DNA from: Methylophaga sp.
GTDB taxonomy: Bacteria > Pseudomonadota > Gammaproteobacteria > Nitrosococcales > Methylophagaceae
Reading direction: 5' to 3'
Length of the DNA stretch: 64,000 nucleotides
NCBI GenBank assembly: GCA_002733715.2
Contig: NVWQ02000058.1
Location: 1-64,000 of the forward strand
Under the pieces are notes generated by a model. That model was given only the letters and a program-made list of their open reading frames with translations, was not told the DNA's origin and did no database searches. Position numbers and translations under genes: made by a program. Below are positions 36,473 to 45,230 of the stretch, one piece after another; position 1 is the stretch's first letter, and each line of letters begins with the position of its first letter.

Positions 36473-37777
36473 GTGGAAATAAATAAACTGACAGCTGTTG
36501 GCGTTGCTAATCATAAGAAAAAAGGGCGGTATGCAGACGGTAATGGTTTGTATTTGAATATACAAGCAGATGGCAATAAGAATTGGTTATATCGGTACCA
36601 ATTACGAGGTAAGCGCCATTGGATGGGGTTAGGTGGGTATGATAAGAAAATCAATTCATTGGCGACCGCGAGAGAAAAGGCACTAAAAGCAAAGGCTTTG
36701 GTTGGTCGCGGAATAGATCCTATCTCTCATCGGGAGGATGAAATAAGGAATAATGCTGAGAAAGTATTGATTTCTGCTCAAAATAAAGAAATGGAGGATA
36801 AGCTCAACTCTATGACATTCAAGGTCTGTGCGACAGACTATATCAATAAAATGAAGGGTGAATGGACGAATGAGAAACATACACAGCAATGGAGAAATAC
36901 ACTTGCTAAATATGCCTACCCCTTTATTGGTGAGATGCCCGTAAAAGATATTCAAATTGAGGATGTTAAAAGATGCCTAGATCCTATATGGTCAACAAAA
37001 ACAGAAACTGCCAGTAGAGTTCGCCAGCGAATTGGTTCAATACTTTCTTTTTCGATAGCTCATAAATACAGGCAACATTCAAATCCCGCGATATGGAAAG
37101 GGCTAATGGATCAGTTTTATCCTAGACCAGACAAAGTAAAACAGAAGAGAAGAGAACTTGAAGGAACAAGCGAACATCACGAGGCCTTGCCGTATCAAAA
37201 TATGCCTTCTTTTATTGTTGAACTTAGAAAGTTAGGTGGAACTGCGCCAATAGCTTTATATTTTACTATATTAACGGCATGCAGAACATCTGAAGTACGC
37301 TTTGCAACTTGGGATGAATTTGATCTTGCAAAAAAAGAGTGGAATATCCCCAAGGAGAGGATGAAAGCAAGAAAAATGCACCGAGTAGCCTTATCTAACG
37401 CAGCCGTTGAGCTTCTAAATAGCATGCCTCGGGTCAATAACTTTGTATTTTCCGGGTGGAAATATGATACTTGTTTGAGCGATGGAGCAATGCTTGATGT
37501 ATTAAAAGACAGAATGGATATGAATGTAACTGTCCACGGCATGAGAAGTACCTTTCGCGACTACATAGGTGAAGAAACAGGCTTCCCCCACCGATTAGCA
37601 GAATTTGCATTAGCCCACCAATTAAAAGATGGGGCTGAAAGGGCGTACGCTCGCGGAGATCTACTTAAAAAGCGTTTCAGGATGATGAATGCATGGGCAG
37701 ATTATATCGGAAGCCGCTTGGCTCAAGAAAATGTTATACATATACATAATAAGATCAATGCTAAATCACAGGGCTGA
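36473..37777 (+). CDS. int: P4-type tyrosine integrase
   Basis: This 434-residue integrase has the N-terminal DUF4102 domain of the P4/CP4 family (KKGRYADGNGLYLNIQADG, WLYRYQLRGKRHWMGLGGY), a SAM-like core-binding domain (about 110-200), and a catalytic domain with Arg in LTACRTSEVRFATW, HGMRSTFRDY (HxxR), the later His in FALAHQ and nucleophile Tyr in ERAYARGD. All catalytic residues are present, so it looks active. Start is GTG with GAGG five bases upstream. It probably belonged to a genomic island targeted to a tRNA or similar locus; no intact tRNA is visible beside it. Confidence 0.92.
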   Translation: MEINKLTAVGVANHKKKGRYADGNGLYLNIQADGNKNWLYRYQLRGKRHWMGLGGYDKKINSLATAREKALKAKALVGRGIDPISHREDEIRNNAEKVLISAQNKEMEDKLNSMTFKVCATDYINKMKGEWTNEKHTQQWRNTLAKYAYPFIGEMPVKDIQIEDVKRCLDPIWSTKTETASRVRQRIGSILSFSIAHKYRQHSNPAIWKGLMDQFYPRPDKVKQKRRELEGTSEHHEALPYQNMPSFIVELRKLGGTAPIALYFTILTACRTSEVRFATWDEFDLAKKEWNIPKERMKARKMHRVALSNAAVELLNSMPRVNNFVFSGWKYDTCLSDGAMLDVLKDRMDMNVTVHGMRSTFRDYIGEETGFPHRLAEFALAHQLKDGAERAYARGDLLKKRFRMMNAWADYIGSRLAQENVIHIHNKINAKSQG

Positions 37778-37873
37778 ATAGGACCCTGTAAATAGTTTTG
37801 AGCAACCGCCATCAAGGTCAAATACTATCTTACAAAAGTAGCTTCAAATTCATAAAATTAATTTTATTTAGCA

Positions 37874-38071
37874 CTACACCGCTTCCATCCTTGACTTGAT
37901 TATGAGGTTGATGATCCATTCATTTACTTCTGATTCCGGCCATACAGAACTGCGTCCTATTTTGATTGGAGCGGGAAATTCACCATTGTTGATCAAACGA
38001 TATAATGTTGTTTTTGATCGGCTTGTTCTAGCTTTAACTTCGCTAAGATTGATTAATTTTTCGTGTGCCAT
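37874..38071 (-). CDS. alpA: AlpA-family excisionase/regulator
   Basis: The 65-residue protein has a MerR-like winged helix typical of AlpA: INLSEVKARTSRSKTTLYRLINNGEFPAPIKIGRSSVW, with the basic PIKIGRSSVWPESEV wing. In P4-like islands AlpA activates integrase or assists excision. A GGAG site precedes the ATG at 38071. It is convergent with int, 96 bases apart, and is the only other recognisable gene of that element here. Confidence 0.88.
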   Translation of the reverse strand: MAHEKLINLSEVKARTSRSKTTLYRLINNGEFPAPIKIGRSSVWPESEVNEWIINLIIKSRMEAV

Positions 38072-38629
38072 GTTTTCTCCAAATTTTAATTTAATTATCT
38101 GTTTTTATTAGTTTTCTCCTTTTTTCTTTAAGCTTATTAAGTTCTTTTTTAATCAATCAATTTTCATACGAAAAGGGAACTTTCATCAGGGCTGGACTAT
38201 AACCAGCAGCAGTGATCTTGAAAGGGACTCCGTTGCCAGGCGTCGGGGGTTAGCGCGAAACTTGGCGTACCTACTTGTAATCATGTTCATCACAATAGAT
38301 ATCCTGAATAAACGCTCTATTCAGCTTTGTTTTTGTTGGGGTTTAGTTTTGAATGTTCATAAAGAATCGAGCGCGGCTGATTTGTTCCCTGATACAGCTC
38401 TGCTACCAAGCTGCCAATACCACATGACCTATCAGCAATGACACTGCTACAAGTAGCAACAACGATTGTGTGATTAACCGACTATGGAGGGTCTTCTTCT
38501 TTATGGATCCGTATGATATCGCCAAGTCTTAACTGGCAATTTATTTGATTGAGGCTACTTTGCTTGTCCTGTTAAGTCACGGTGGTACTGCGTCCTGACG
38601 GGATTCAAACTGTAGCTGCTGAACTTAAT
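38072..38629. other. Gene-free stretch between AlpA and the prophage
   Basis: About 560 bases with no reading frame that I can support on either strand and no clear repeat. It is probably left over from the integrative element, whose other cargo is either lost or separated by the prophage insertion. Confidence 0.5.
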
Positions 38630-38640
38630 TGTAGCGCGAC

Positions 38641-38712
38641 GTTCAGAATGGATCATTTTTACGTTCAGAATGGATCAAGCAAACCGAGCCGTTTTACAGT
38701 GAGAATGGATCA
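38641..38712 (+). repeat. Three repeats of GTTCAGAATGGATCA, candidate transposase end sites
   Basis: Identical 15-bp units at 38641-38655 and 38663-38677 (22 bases apart), and a third at 38698-38712 sharing AGAATGGATCA. Two close sites and one further in is the layout of Mu end sites for MuA, and also of IS21-family ends. Because the last prophage gene ends 113 bases away, I prefer a prophage end. A solo IS21-type end is the alternative. Confidence 0.6.
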
Positions 38713-38785
38713 TGTATAGATTCTTTGGTTTTAGATGCTTGTAAATGTGATAGGTATAGATTGTTAAATTATCTTTACGTGTCGA

Positions 38786-38822
38786 TTAAAGGGTGTTTAA
38801 AGGCCATTTAAACACCCTTTAA
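38786..38822 (-). terminator. Strong hairpin at the end of the late gene cluster
   Basis: A perfect 16-bp inverted repeat (TTAAAGGGTGTTTAAA and its complement) with a 5-nt loop lies two bases past the stop codon of the dam pseudogene. No T-run follows on either strand, so termination efficiency is unclear, but its position fits the end of the leftward late operon. Confidence 0.6.
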
Positions 38823-38824
38823 AG

Positions 38825-39589
38825 TTAGTTCCAGTTGGTTATTATTAGTTCATTTGATTGCTTTCTGGTCTTCACGCTTCCTACTGTGTAGGTTATGGCT
38901 ACTGTTTTTATATTGAAGTTTTTGAACAGTTTTCTAATGGTTGGGTGGTCGTTGATACTTAGGATTGCTTTGCCATTTATTGAGTCAAATAACTCGGCCA
39001 TTTTCTCGTATTGTTCTAGTCCAAAATCAACGCCGTATCCGGCTGTTTCGTAATACGGTATAAATCAGTAAAAGAAGGTGTGTTTTCGGTCGTATTTTTC
39101 GATGCATTTTACCCAATCTAAATGCTCGATATTGACCCTTGATAATCGGAGATGTGCGTCGCTTAAATCTTCTTCTAATCTGAGTAAATTTAGGCGTGGT
39201 TTTGCGGTGGTTGCGGTGCCGTAAGTTTGACCGTCAACCTTGCCTCCAAAGGCTAGTTTTTGGAGGTAGTAAAATCGGGCGGCTCGCTGGATATCTGTCA
39301 GTGTTTCTGGGTGCTTCATTTTCTCCCATTTGAACACTTGCCGACTACTTAATGCCCATTTGAATTGTCTGATAAATTCTTCTAGATGATGTTGAACAAC
39401 TCTATATAAATTGATTAGTTCACCATTAATATCATTGAGTACTTCAACTTTGACGGGTGGTTTTTTATAGAATAATGCAGCGCCTCCCGCGAACACTTCT
39501 ACATAACATTGATGCGCTGGAATGAGCGGGATAATTTCTTTTAATAGACGGGTTTTTCCACCCATCTACGGTATGATTGGTTTTGCCAT
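38825..39589 (-). pseudogene. dam: Phage N6-adenine DNA methylase (Dam-like), inactivated
   Basis: The frame of 254 codons encodes a D12-class methylase: MAKPIIP-stop-MGGKTRLLKEIIP at the N-terminus, FAGGAALFY (SAM site), and the C-terminal half YETAGYGVDFGLEQYEKMAELF to NELIITNW. Two in-frame stop codons interrupt it: TAG at 39566-39568, where TGG (Trp) is expected before MGGKTR, and TGA at 39065-39067, where the catalytic DPPY motif should follow FFY (it now reads stop-F-I-P-Y-Y). AGAGG precedes the first ATG. The frame is otherwise kept, so decay is recent. Phages of this type carry dam or mom genes here to protect their DNA. Confidence 0.88.
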
Positions 39590-39744
39590 TGTTTGCCTCT
39601 GAGACGGGTTAAATTTATGCTAGGCTTACCTTGCTGCGTCGACGCGGCGGGGATGCCTTGGCTGTCTCACAGGTCACTATCCTGTGTGATGGTGACCAGG
39701 CTGATGTTGACGCATCAGTCTGGTCGTGCCCTCTTCTTTTTACT

Positions 39745-40350
39745 TCAATGATACTGTCGGTTTATATAGATCCTGAAGGTGGGTGCCTTATAGTAATCCA
39801 GCTCAAACTCTTCATTTTGAGGTGTATTGTGTGATAGTTTTATTTTCCACCCAATCCGGCAACCGTACATAAAGCCATTTTTATTTTTATAAGGTACAAC
39901 CCAGTAAATACCAAAAGGTTTAAAGAGCCTATGCTTTGTTTTGTGTTCTGCTACTAAAACCTGAAAACCTTCACTCCCAATGTCATCACGAACGTGGTTT
40001 TGTCCTACTTTTAATATCATGCGGTGCTGTCGAATATCAACACCCATAAATACACGTTTAAAATAATTCCACGGGTTACGCCATCCTGACCATATAAGCA
40101 TCTTGATCCAATCCGGCTTACCTTGCATATAAACATTCCAATACCAGCCACGACTATCACCTGTTAAGCCGTCTTCGGGGTTTTGCAACCATAGCAACCA
40201 ATTAGGAAGATCGAATTGCTCTGTACTAGTGCTATCTCTGAATTCCCTAACACCTTGACTCACTTTAAAAGGTAGGCCAATGGCCACTAAAACTAAAGGG
40301 GCAAATATAATAAATAAGGTGATACTAATTATAATTAGTAAGGTCGTCAT
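39745..40350 (-). CDS. Phage protein with N-terminal membrane anchor, paralogue of 51672-52280
   Basis: The 201-residue protein has one N-terminal membrane helix (LLIIISITLFIIFAPLVLVAIG) and a Trp/Asn-rich soluble part: LPNWLLWLQNPEDGL, WSGWRNPWNYFKRVFMG and MYGCRIGWKI. The same order of motifs is in the protein at 51672-52280. I recall such proteins in prophages under a DUF7338 label, without known function; the label is tentative. It lies between tail-fibre genes and dam, where accessory genes are common. Confidence 0.7.
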   Translation of the reverse strand: MTTLLIIISITLFIIFAPLVLVAIGLPFKVSQGVREFRDSTSTEQFDLPNWLLWLQNPEDGLTGDSRGWYWNVYMQGKPDWIKMLIWSGWRNPWNYFKRVFMGVDIRQHRMILKVGQNHVRDDIGSEGFQVLVAEHKTKHRLFKPFGIYWVVPYKNKNGFMYGCRIGWKIKLSHNTPQNEEFELDYYKAPTFRIYINRQYH

Positions 40351-40362
40351 AATGCTTCTCCT

Positions 40363-40902
40363 TTATGGCCACACAATGGCGTCAATCTCAGCTTGGTTAG
40401 CGGCAGCGTATACTTGTGCTTTGAGTATTTCACCGGTTTGCAATGCACCTAATTTATGCGTAATACCATGATTAACGGCAGTTTGAAACTGGGTATTAGA
40501 ATGATTAATATACGACCATGTTGCACCTGCATCATTGCTGCATTTGAATGGCCAGGTGCCCCCGCTGGCGTGCAGCCCTGACAGATTTAATTGATCTTCT
40601 TGTTGTGACTGGTAGGAGTGATCACTGCCTAATGCATCTGATATAAAACCGCCAGTGATTACAGCTGCTGTCAATATGTTTATTTCGTCAATCTTTATGG
40701 ATTGAGCATCTAAGAGAATAAACGGTGCAACGTAATCGCTGACATCTTTTGTCACTGGATCGTATTGTTTGCTGTTTGTGTTTTGTGACAATTGCATAAA
40801 GACACTGTCAGTAACTTTAACCGCTTCGGATGGTATATTGTGCAAGCCATCCAACCATACATGCTCGAATGTTCCGTTTTGTTTTAGCGTTATTTTTTTC
40901 AT
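40363..40902 (-). CDS. Tail-fibre-associated protein, DUF4376-like
   Basis: The 179-residue protein begins with a short beta-rich part and ends with PFKCSNDAGATWSYINHSNTQFQTAV...AQVYAAANQAEIDAIVWP, similar to the DUF4376 domain of tail-fibre assembly or tip proteins. It lies 2 bases after the tail-fibre gene, the usual place of a fibre chaperone. The function is by position and weak similarity. Confidence 0.6.
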   Translation of the reverse strand: MKKITLKQNGTFEHVWLDGLHNIPSEAVKVTDSVFMQLSQNTNSKQYDPVTKDVSDYVAPFILLDAQSIKIDEINILTAAVITGGFISDALGSDHSYQSQQEDQLNLSGLHASGGTWPFKCSNDAGATWSYINHSNTQFQTAVNHGITHKLGALQTGEILKAQVYAAANQAEIDAIVWP

Positions 40903-40904
40903 GA

Positions 40905-41522
40905 TTAATGTCCAATTGCAATATAAAAAATCCCATCGATAGACCCTGCTATGTAAGTGTCCGCAATTAACCTGATTGTTGATGAACTAACAATTGATGC
41001 AGCTGCAGACTGAATACCGCCAGCTGTATTTGTCGTCGCTTTTATCGTCGCGAGGGGAAGCAAAAAGGCGTTTGGAAAGACAATTGGGAGGTTGGTCGTA
41101 TATGTTCCCTCTAGCGTTGTTGTATAAGTGCCCCATTGAATAATTAAGCCTCCTAGCCAAGTAGGAAAAACGATATAACCGTTTGCAGCCAGTAGGCTTG
41201 AAAACCCCCACCGCAACTTTTTCGGTGAGATATATTTATTATCAATTACACCTGCATCCGTTTCGGCCTGAGCTGCTACCGCCGACGCCGATAACGTGAT
41301 GGCTTGTTTTAGTTGCGTTAAATCGTCGTCATCGGGTGTTAAGCCTGCACCTTCGATCACATTTCGTAATGACTCACCAATTTTGTAAAACCAATGTGCA
41401 CCAGGCTTGGTGGCAGGTGTTGCTGTTTGTGGGTTGCCATCAGTAGGATAACCGGATGATGGTGATACAGGTTTGACTGGTGCAGAACCAGCTGCTCCAG
41501 CCTCATAATTACGTGGTTCCAT
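40905..41522 (-). CDS. Tail fibre protein with Gp53-like C-terminal domain
   Basis: The 205-residue protein has a Pro/Ser/Gly-rich start, a helical part (LRNVIEGAGLTPDDDDLTQLKQAI), an ISPKKL segment and a C-terminal domain LGGLIIQWGTYTTTLEGTYTTNLPIVFPNAF, as in the receptor-binding ends of many short tail fibres. It is short, so the virion probably has short fibres. GGAG precedes the ATG, three bases after gp48. Confidence 0.8.
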   Translation of the reverse strand: MEPRNYEAGAAGSAPVKPVSPSSGYPTDGNPQTATPATKPGAHWFYKIGESLRNVIEGAGLTPDDDDLTQLKQAITLSASAVAAQAETDAGVIDNKYISPKKLRWGFSSLLAANGYIVFPTWLGGLIIQWGTYTTTLEGTYTTNLPIVFPNAFLLPLATIKATTNTAGGIQSAAASIVSSSTIRLIADTYIAGSIDGIFYIAIGH

Positions 41523-41524
41523 TG

Positions 41525-42118
41525 TTATGCTCCTCCATAGGAAAATAAAACATATGTGTGTGCGGGTTTAAGTCGGGTAATAGCACATTCAAGACGCTCA
41601 TTACCCCAATTGGCCAAAGCCATATTGATATCACTAGCTACCGTGAAATAATCGATAGTTTCTTCGGGTGCATTGACTTGCCAAGCGAACTGCCAGTTTT
41701 GACCGTACAAAGATTCATCAACTGTACCGCCTACTGTAAAAGGGTTAAATTCTGTGATAGTGATGGTATAGCCTAATCGAGCTGCTAGATTAATAAAATA
41801 TTGCCGAGATTGGCCACCTGTAGATGTGAGTAAATCCCATACAGCTTGGCGACGTTGTTCAAGCGTATTAGCTTGTGCTGAGCACTCACCGGGTAGGCCT
41901 AGCCATTGTTCCCAATCGAACAACATTTCAAATGTTGAACGAGGATCTGTTTCATCTATTAACTGCTGTGTTCTACCGTCAATACGAGCAAACTCTTGTG
42001 CTAGGGCGGTTAATAATGCCGTGAAATGGGTGTCGTGTTCGGTTATTTCATCCCAAATAACACCGCGCGGCATTAAGCTAATGAGCTGGTCTGTATAGGC
42101 GGTTACATCTTGCGCCAT
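41525..42118 (-). CDS. Mu gp48-like baseplate/tail protein (DUF2313)
   Basis: The 197-residue protein shows the YmfQ/gp48 pattern: LISLMPRGVIWDE, LDRI-type helix AQEFARIDGRTQQLIDETDPRSTFEMLFDWEQWLGLP, and RRQAVWDLLTSTGGQSRQYFI. In Mu-like phages it joins baseplate and fibre. I use the ATG at 42118, which overlaps the gp47 stop as TAATG like several other junctions here; an upstream ATG at 42133 is possible. Confidence 0.87.
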   Translation of the reverse strand: MAQDVTAYTDQLISLMPRGVIWDEITEHDTHFTALLTALAQEFARIDGRTQQLIDETDPRSTFEMLFDWEQWLGLPGECSAQANTLEQRRQAVWDLLTSTGGQSRQYFINLAARLGYTITITEFNPFTVGGTVDESLYGQNWQFAWQVNAPEETIDYFTVASDINMALANWGNERLECAITRLKPAHTYVLFSYGGA

Positions 42119-43191
42119 TAGAGTGTCTGCCATGTAATTGTGCCGAGGGTTGATAGCTGACCACTGGTTAATGTGATATTAGCTGCGGGACTCACCAAAA
42201 CATGATCAGCCTCACCGGTCGCAATCGAGATCGCTTCACGAATATGACTGATTAATAACGTGCCGCTGCCATTGCCGTCTTCAACCTGGGCTTCTAGCCT
42301 AAACAGGTCTTTTAATGATGCTTCAATGGCGGTTTGAACGGCTACGGTATTCGGTGAAATCTGAATGGTCATATCTTGTGCAGCCGCTATAGGAGCAATG
42401 GCTGTGACCGATGCAGTAACAGGTCGAACGCTGTCTAAATAGGTTTGAACCGCAGCCACTTCCGATGCATCAGGAATCAGGCTGGCATCATCATCACGCG
42501 TGAAGAACACACCTACTGTGCCATCACCAAACCAGAGTGGAAAAGTCCATGATCTAGTTACGCCGGACACTTGTTTTGCCCACGTATCATAATCATGTAG
42601 TGCGCCGCCATGTGGTGGTTGCTGTACACGTTTTCGTAGTCGTTCACGCAGTGCATCAATTGTTTCAATATCAGTGCCACTGTTTAAGCCTGAACCATCC
42701 ACTACGGGTTCACTGTTGATTCCTGGAACAGGTGTCACAATGGTGAGCAGAGAATTAGCCGTTGTGTTGCTTGCTTGACCTGAACCGCTTGCTGTTATTA
42801 ATATATTGGCGGTGCCTGAACTGATGGTGGCTTCATTATCAGTGGCAAACTCAGCTTCATCGCTACGTTGTAATAAAGTGCCTGCAGGAATGACCACGCC
42901 ATCACTACCGGTAAAAACAACTGTGCCAATAGCAGGTGTAGCGGCTAGACGATTGATACCCCACCACGCTGCATGACGCTCTAATATTTCGTCTTCAGCC
43001 GTATCAGGAATAATTTGCTTACTCAGCCAATCAAGGTGACCATAAAGGCCATGTGAAACGGCTGCAACGCCGTTAACCACAGCATTAATTAATGTGACAC
43101 GTAATTTAGCATCGACACCGGGTAAGCGTGAGTCGATATCATTCTGAGCACGTGTGATAAGTTCTGTAATTGTGGGTCTATTAAATGACAT
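42118..43191 (-). CDS. Baseplate wedge protein gp47/gpJ-like
   Basis: The 357-residue protein matches the baseplate J family: MSFNRPTITELITRAQNDIDSRLPG, YGHLDWLSKQIIPDTAEDEILERHAAWWGI, PAGTLLQRSDEAEFATD, and LRERLRKRVQQPPHGGALHDYDTWAKQVSGVTRSW. It forms the wedge ring of the contractile-tail baseplate. It is one base after gp46. Confidence 0.95.
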   Translation of the reverse strand: MSFNRPTITELITRAQNDIDSRLPGVDAKLRVTLINAVVNGVAAVSHGLYGHLDWLSKQIIPDTAEDEILERHAAWWGINRLAATPAIGTVVFTGSDGVVIPAGTLLQRSDEAEFATDNEATISSGTANILITASGSGQASNTTANSLLTIVTPVPGINSEPVVDGSGLNSGTDIETIDALRERLRKRVQQPPHGGALHDYDTWAKQVSGVTRSWTFPLWFGDGTVGVFFTRDDDASLIPDASEVAAVQTYLDSVRPVTASVTAIAPIAAAQDMTIQISPNTVAVQTAIEASLKDLFRLEAQVEDGNGSGTLLISHIREAISIATGEADHVLVSPAANITLTSGQLSTLGTITWQTL

Positions 43192-43629
43192 TTATGCGGC
43201 CTTTAATTCATATTCAAATGTGTGTTGCCATGTATTGCCGTCTGCTTTGATGATGGTCACATAGATAGCCATGCGGCCTTGAGCCAGCCAATCTGTCAGC
43301 ACGTTAACTGTTTGAGCGATGCCATCATCTATAAACCATTGCAATGCTTGAGTGGCATATTCATCTGCACGTTGTAATACGTTCGGCAATTCCTTTTCAC
43401 GCTCTAGCAACCATAGTTTTGAACCCAAACTGCTATCACTATAAGTGTCTGCCCAATGACCTCGTCGGTCACCATCATTGCCCGGCAAAATGTCATCGTC
43501 ACTGGCACGTGCATCAGTGAACAAACTGATCATCACCGCTGTTCGTAGGCCTTTTTCGGTTTGAATATCAGGCCGATTCAGGCTGATATCAAATTGGTGG
43601 TTGGCATCTTGTTGTAGTGCGATATCCAT
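43192..43629 (-). CDS. Mu gp46-like baseplate protein
   Basis: The 145-residue protein of the GP46 family has TEKGLRTAVMISLFTDARA, DRRGHWADTYSDSSLGSKLWLLERE and TVNVLTDWLAQGRMAIYV. It corresponds to the gpW/gp25-like baseplate component in the gene order of Mu-like phages. Stop and start of its neighbours abut it. Confidence 0.9.
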   Translation of the reverse strand: MDIALQQDANHQFDISLNRPDIQTEKGLRTAVMISLFTDARASDDDILPGNDGDRRGHWADTYSDSSLGSKLWLLEREKELPNVLQRADEYATQALQWFIDDGIAQTVNVLTDWLAQGRMAIYVTIIKADGNTWQHTFEYELKAA

Positions 43630-44184
43630 TTAATTCCCCATCGTGTTATTAGGCACACTGGTGCTGCCACCGCTGTCACCTGTGTGGGTATGGTCATTAA
43701 AGATGTCACGCATGTCGTTCATGCTTTGGCCATCAATATCAACGCGATCAACCACCTCACCTGTCACATCTAAATCACCTTCAATGCGGGTTAGTGGTGC
43801 GGTAATAGTTAGTTGAGTATTGGCTATTACTTGAATGTGGCCATCTTGTTTAAAGTGGATGATTTGGCCTTGATCATCATGTATGGCCACTTCACCTTTT
43901 TTGAGTGATTGCACACGAAAACGACGATCGGCTATTAATAAGGTGACCGGGTGGCTTTTACCTTCGATGTTACCGACAATAGGTTCAGCGCCATTGTGTG
44001 GGTTGCTGGTGAAGCCATAGGGTTCAAAGTGTTCCATTTCTAATGTGAGATCAGACGTTATTTGCACTTGTACGGTTTGCATTTTAGCGCTGGCATTGCT
44101 GCCGGTTAATACACCTCGTCTTAGTGCTAAACGAATGCGACGGTATAGTGGACGCAGTAATTTATTGAGGGTGCTCGCTTTCAT
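43630..44184 (-). CDS. Baseplate spike protein gp45/gpV-like
   Basis: The 184-residue protein has an OB-fold part (VQVQITSDLTLEMEHFEPYGFTS, IVGNIEGKSHPVTLLIADRR), beta-helical repeats (IHFKQDGHIQVIANTQLTITAPLTRIEGDLDVTGEV) and a C-terminal DHTHTGDSGG. The HTH(T)G element binds metal at the tip of Mu and P2 membrane-piercing spikes. It is the needle of the tail. Confidence 0.92.
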   Translation of the reverse strand: MKASTLNKLLRPLYRRIRLALRRGVLTGSNASAKMQTVQVQITSDLTLEMEHFEPYGFTSNPHNGAEPIVGNIEGKSHPVTLLIADRRFRVQSLKKGEVAIHDDQGQIIHFKQDGHIQVIANTQLTITAPLTRIEGDLDVTGEVVDRVDIDGQSMNDMRDIFNDHTHTGDSGGSTSVPNNTMGN

Positions 44185-45230
44185 TACCAGCCCCCTTCAT
44201 CTTCAATTGTGGGTTCGGGCAGTGCCACCAATTCAAATGCTTCAGGCGGCATAACACGTAATTCTGTACGCTGGCCCTGGTCATCCATTATCAGTTGTAC
44301 TTCGCTGATTAACATATCGCTATTGATGCTTAAAAAACTATCTTTGACAGGCACTAAAACATTGGGCTGCCATAGGCCAGCATCATGCAACCAGCCATTT
44401 ATGGTGTAAACAATGCCTTTGCCACGGCCAAAACGGGTGTTGATTTCCCACTGGGCTTGTTTTTTTGCATCACTAAGATTAATGCCATCATTGGCATTGA
44501 GCACCATTGGTCTATGGCGGTTGATATTTTTGTCTGACGATTTAGCTTTAATGTGCGCCACCACGTTGCCCCAGCCATCATCGCTGCCGCCTTGTGAACC
44601 AATCACAGTAATATCACTATATCGGTCACGCTGGCTAAATTGGCCTGATGCACTGAGAATGTTCTCACCTAATATTAGGGCGGTATTAACGCGTGATTTT
44701 CCTGCTTGGGTGATAACGATATCGCCGTCAACGTTGCTGACTAGACGCACCGCACGATATCGGGCTAATTGTTCCAGGAACTCAAAGATGGTTTCGCCTG
44801 TTTCAATTTCTTGAGCATTTCTAAAACGCTGGCTGATATCGACACCGTCAGCAACCAGTACTTGAATATCAAAAGGCTGGCACACCGCATCGGCTAGTTG
44901 TTTTAAATGTCTATTTGAAAACTGCTGGCCCGCATGAGAACAATCAACCAAATCACCTGCTTTAGATCTACCTGATACGGTTACCGTATGATTTCTCGCA
45001 TCATATTGTGGTGTAACATCGTCAATATAGCCGGTGATGACTTTGGTATTACCAATCCACACTTCACAAGCAGATCCTGTTTTTATTCGTCGTGGCTCAG
45101 CATCATTAGCCCATTTATCAGTTAGGCTTAATTGAAAGGTGTTGGCGATGCTTTCAAGTGAAAACGACAAGACGACATCTTTCCAGCCAGCATGAATAAT
45201 GCCGTCTATTTTTAGGCGCACATCAGACAT
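44184..45230 (-). CDS. Baseplate hub protein gp44/gpP-like
   Basis: The 348-residue hub protein begins MSDVRLKIDGIIHAGWKDVVLSFSLESIANTFQLSL, with later NFSNRHLK-type hub motifs (QQFSNRHLKQLADAVCQPFDI). I chose the ATG at 45230, which overlaps the preceding gene by eight bases; the frame extends upstream but only inside that gene. It sits on the spike at the tail centre. Confidence 0.88.
   Translation of the reverse strand: MSDVRLKIDGIIHAGWKDVVLSFSLESIANTFQLSLTDKWANDAEPRRIKTGSACEVWIGNTKVITGYIDDVTPQYDARNHTVTVSGRSKAGDLVDCSHAGQQFSNRHLKQLADAVCQPFDIQVLVADGVDISQRFRNAQEIETGETIFEFLEQLARYRAVRLVSNVDGDIVITQAGKSRVNTALILGENILSASGQFSQRDRYSDITVIGSQGGSDDGWGNVVAHIKAKSSDKNINRHRPMVLNANDGINLSDAKKQAQWEINTRFGRGKGIVYTINGWLHDAGLWQPNVLVPVKDSFLSINSDMLISEVQLIMDDQGQRTELRVMPPEAFELVALPEPTIEDEGGW

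Noticed and set aside
39600-39744. Com-like zinc-finger gene upstream of dam
   Set aside because: A minus-strand frame reads IEVKRRGHDQTD and a basic tail, vaguely like the end of Com proteins, but the cysteines and the N-terminal half are missing; too weak to call.
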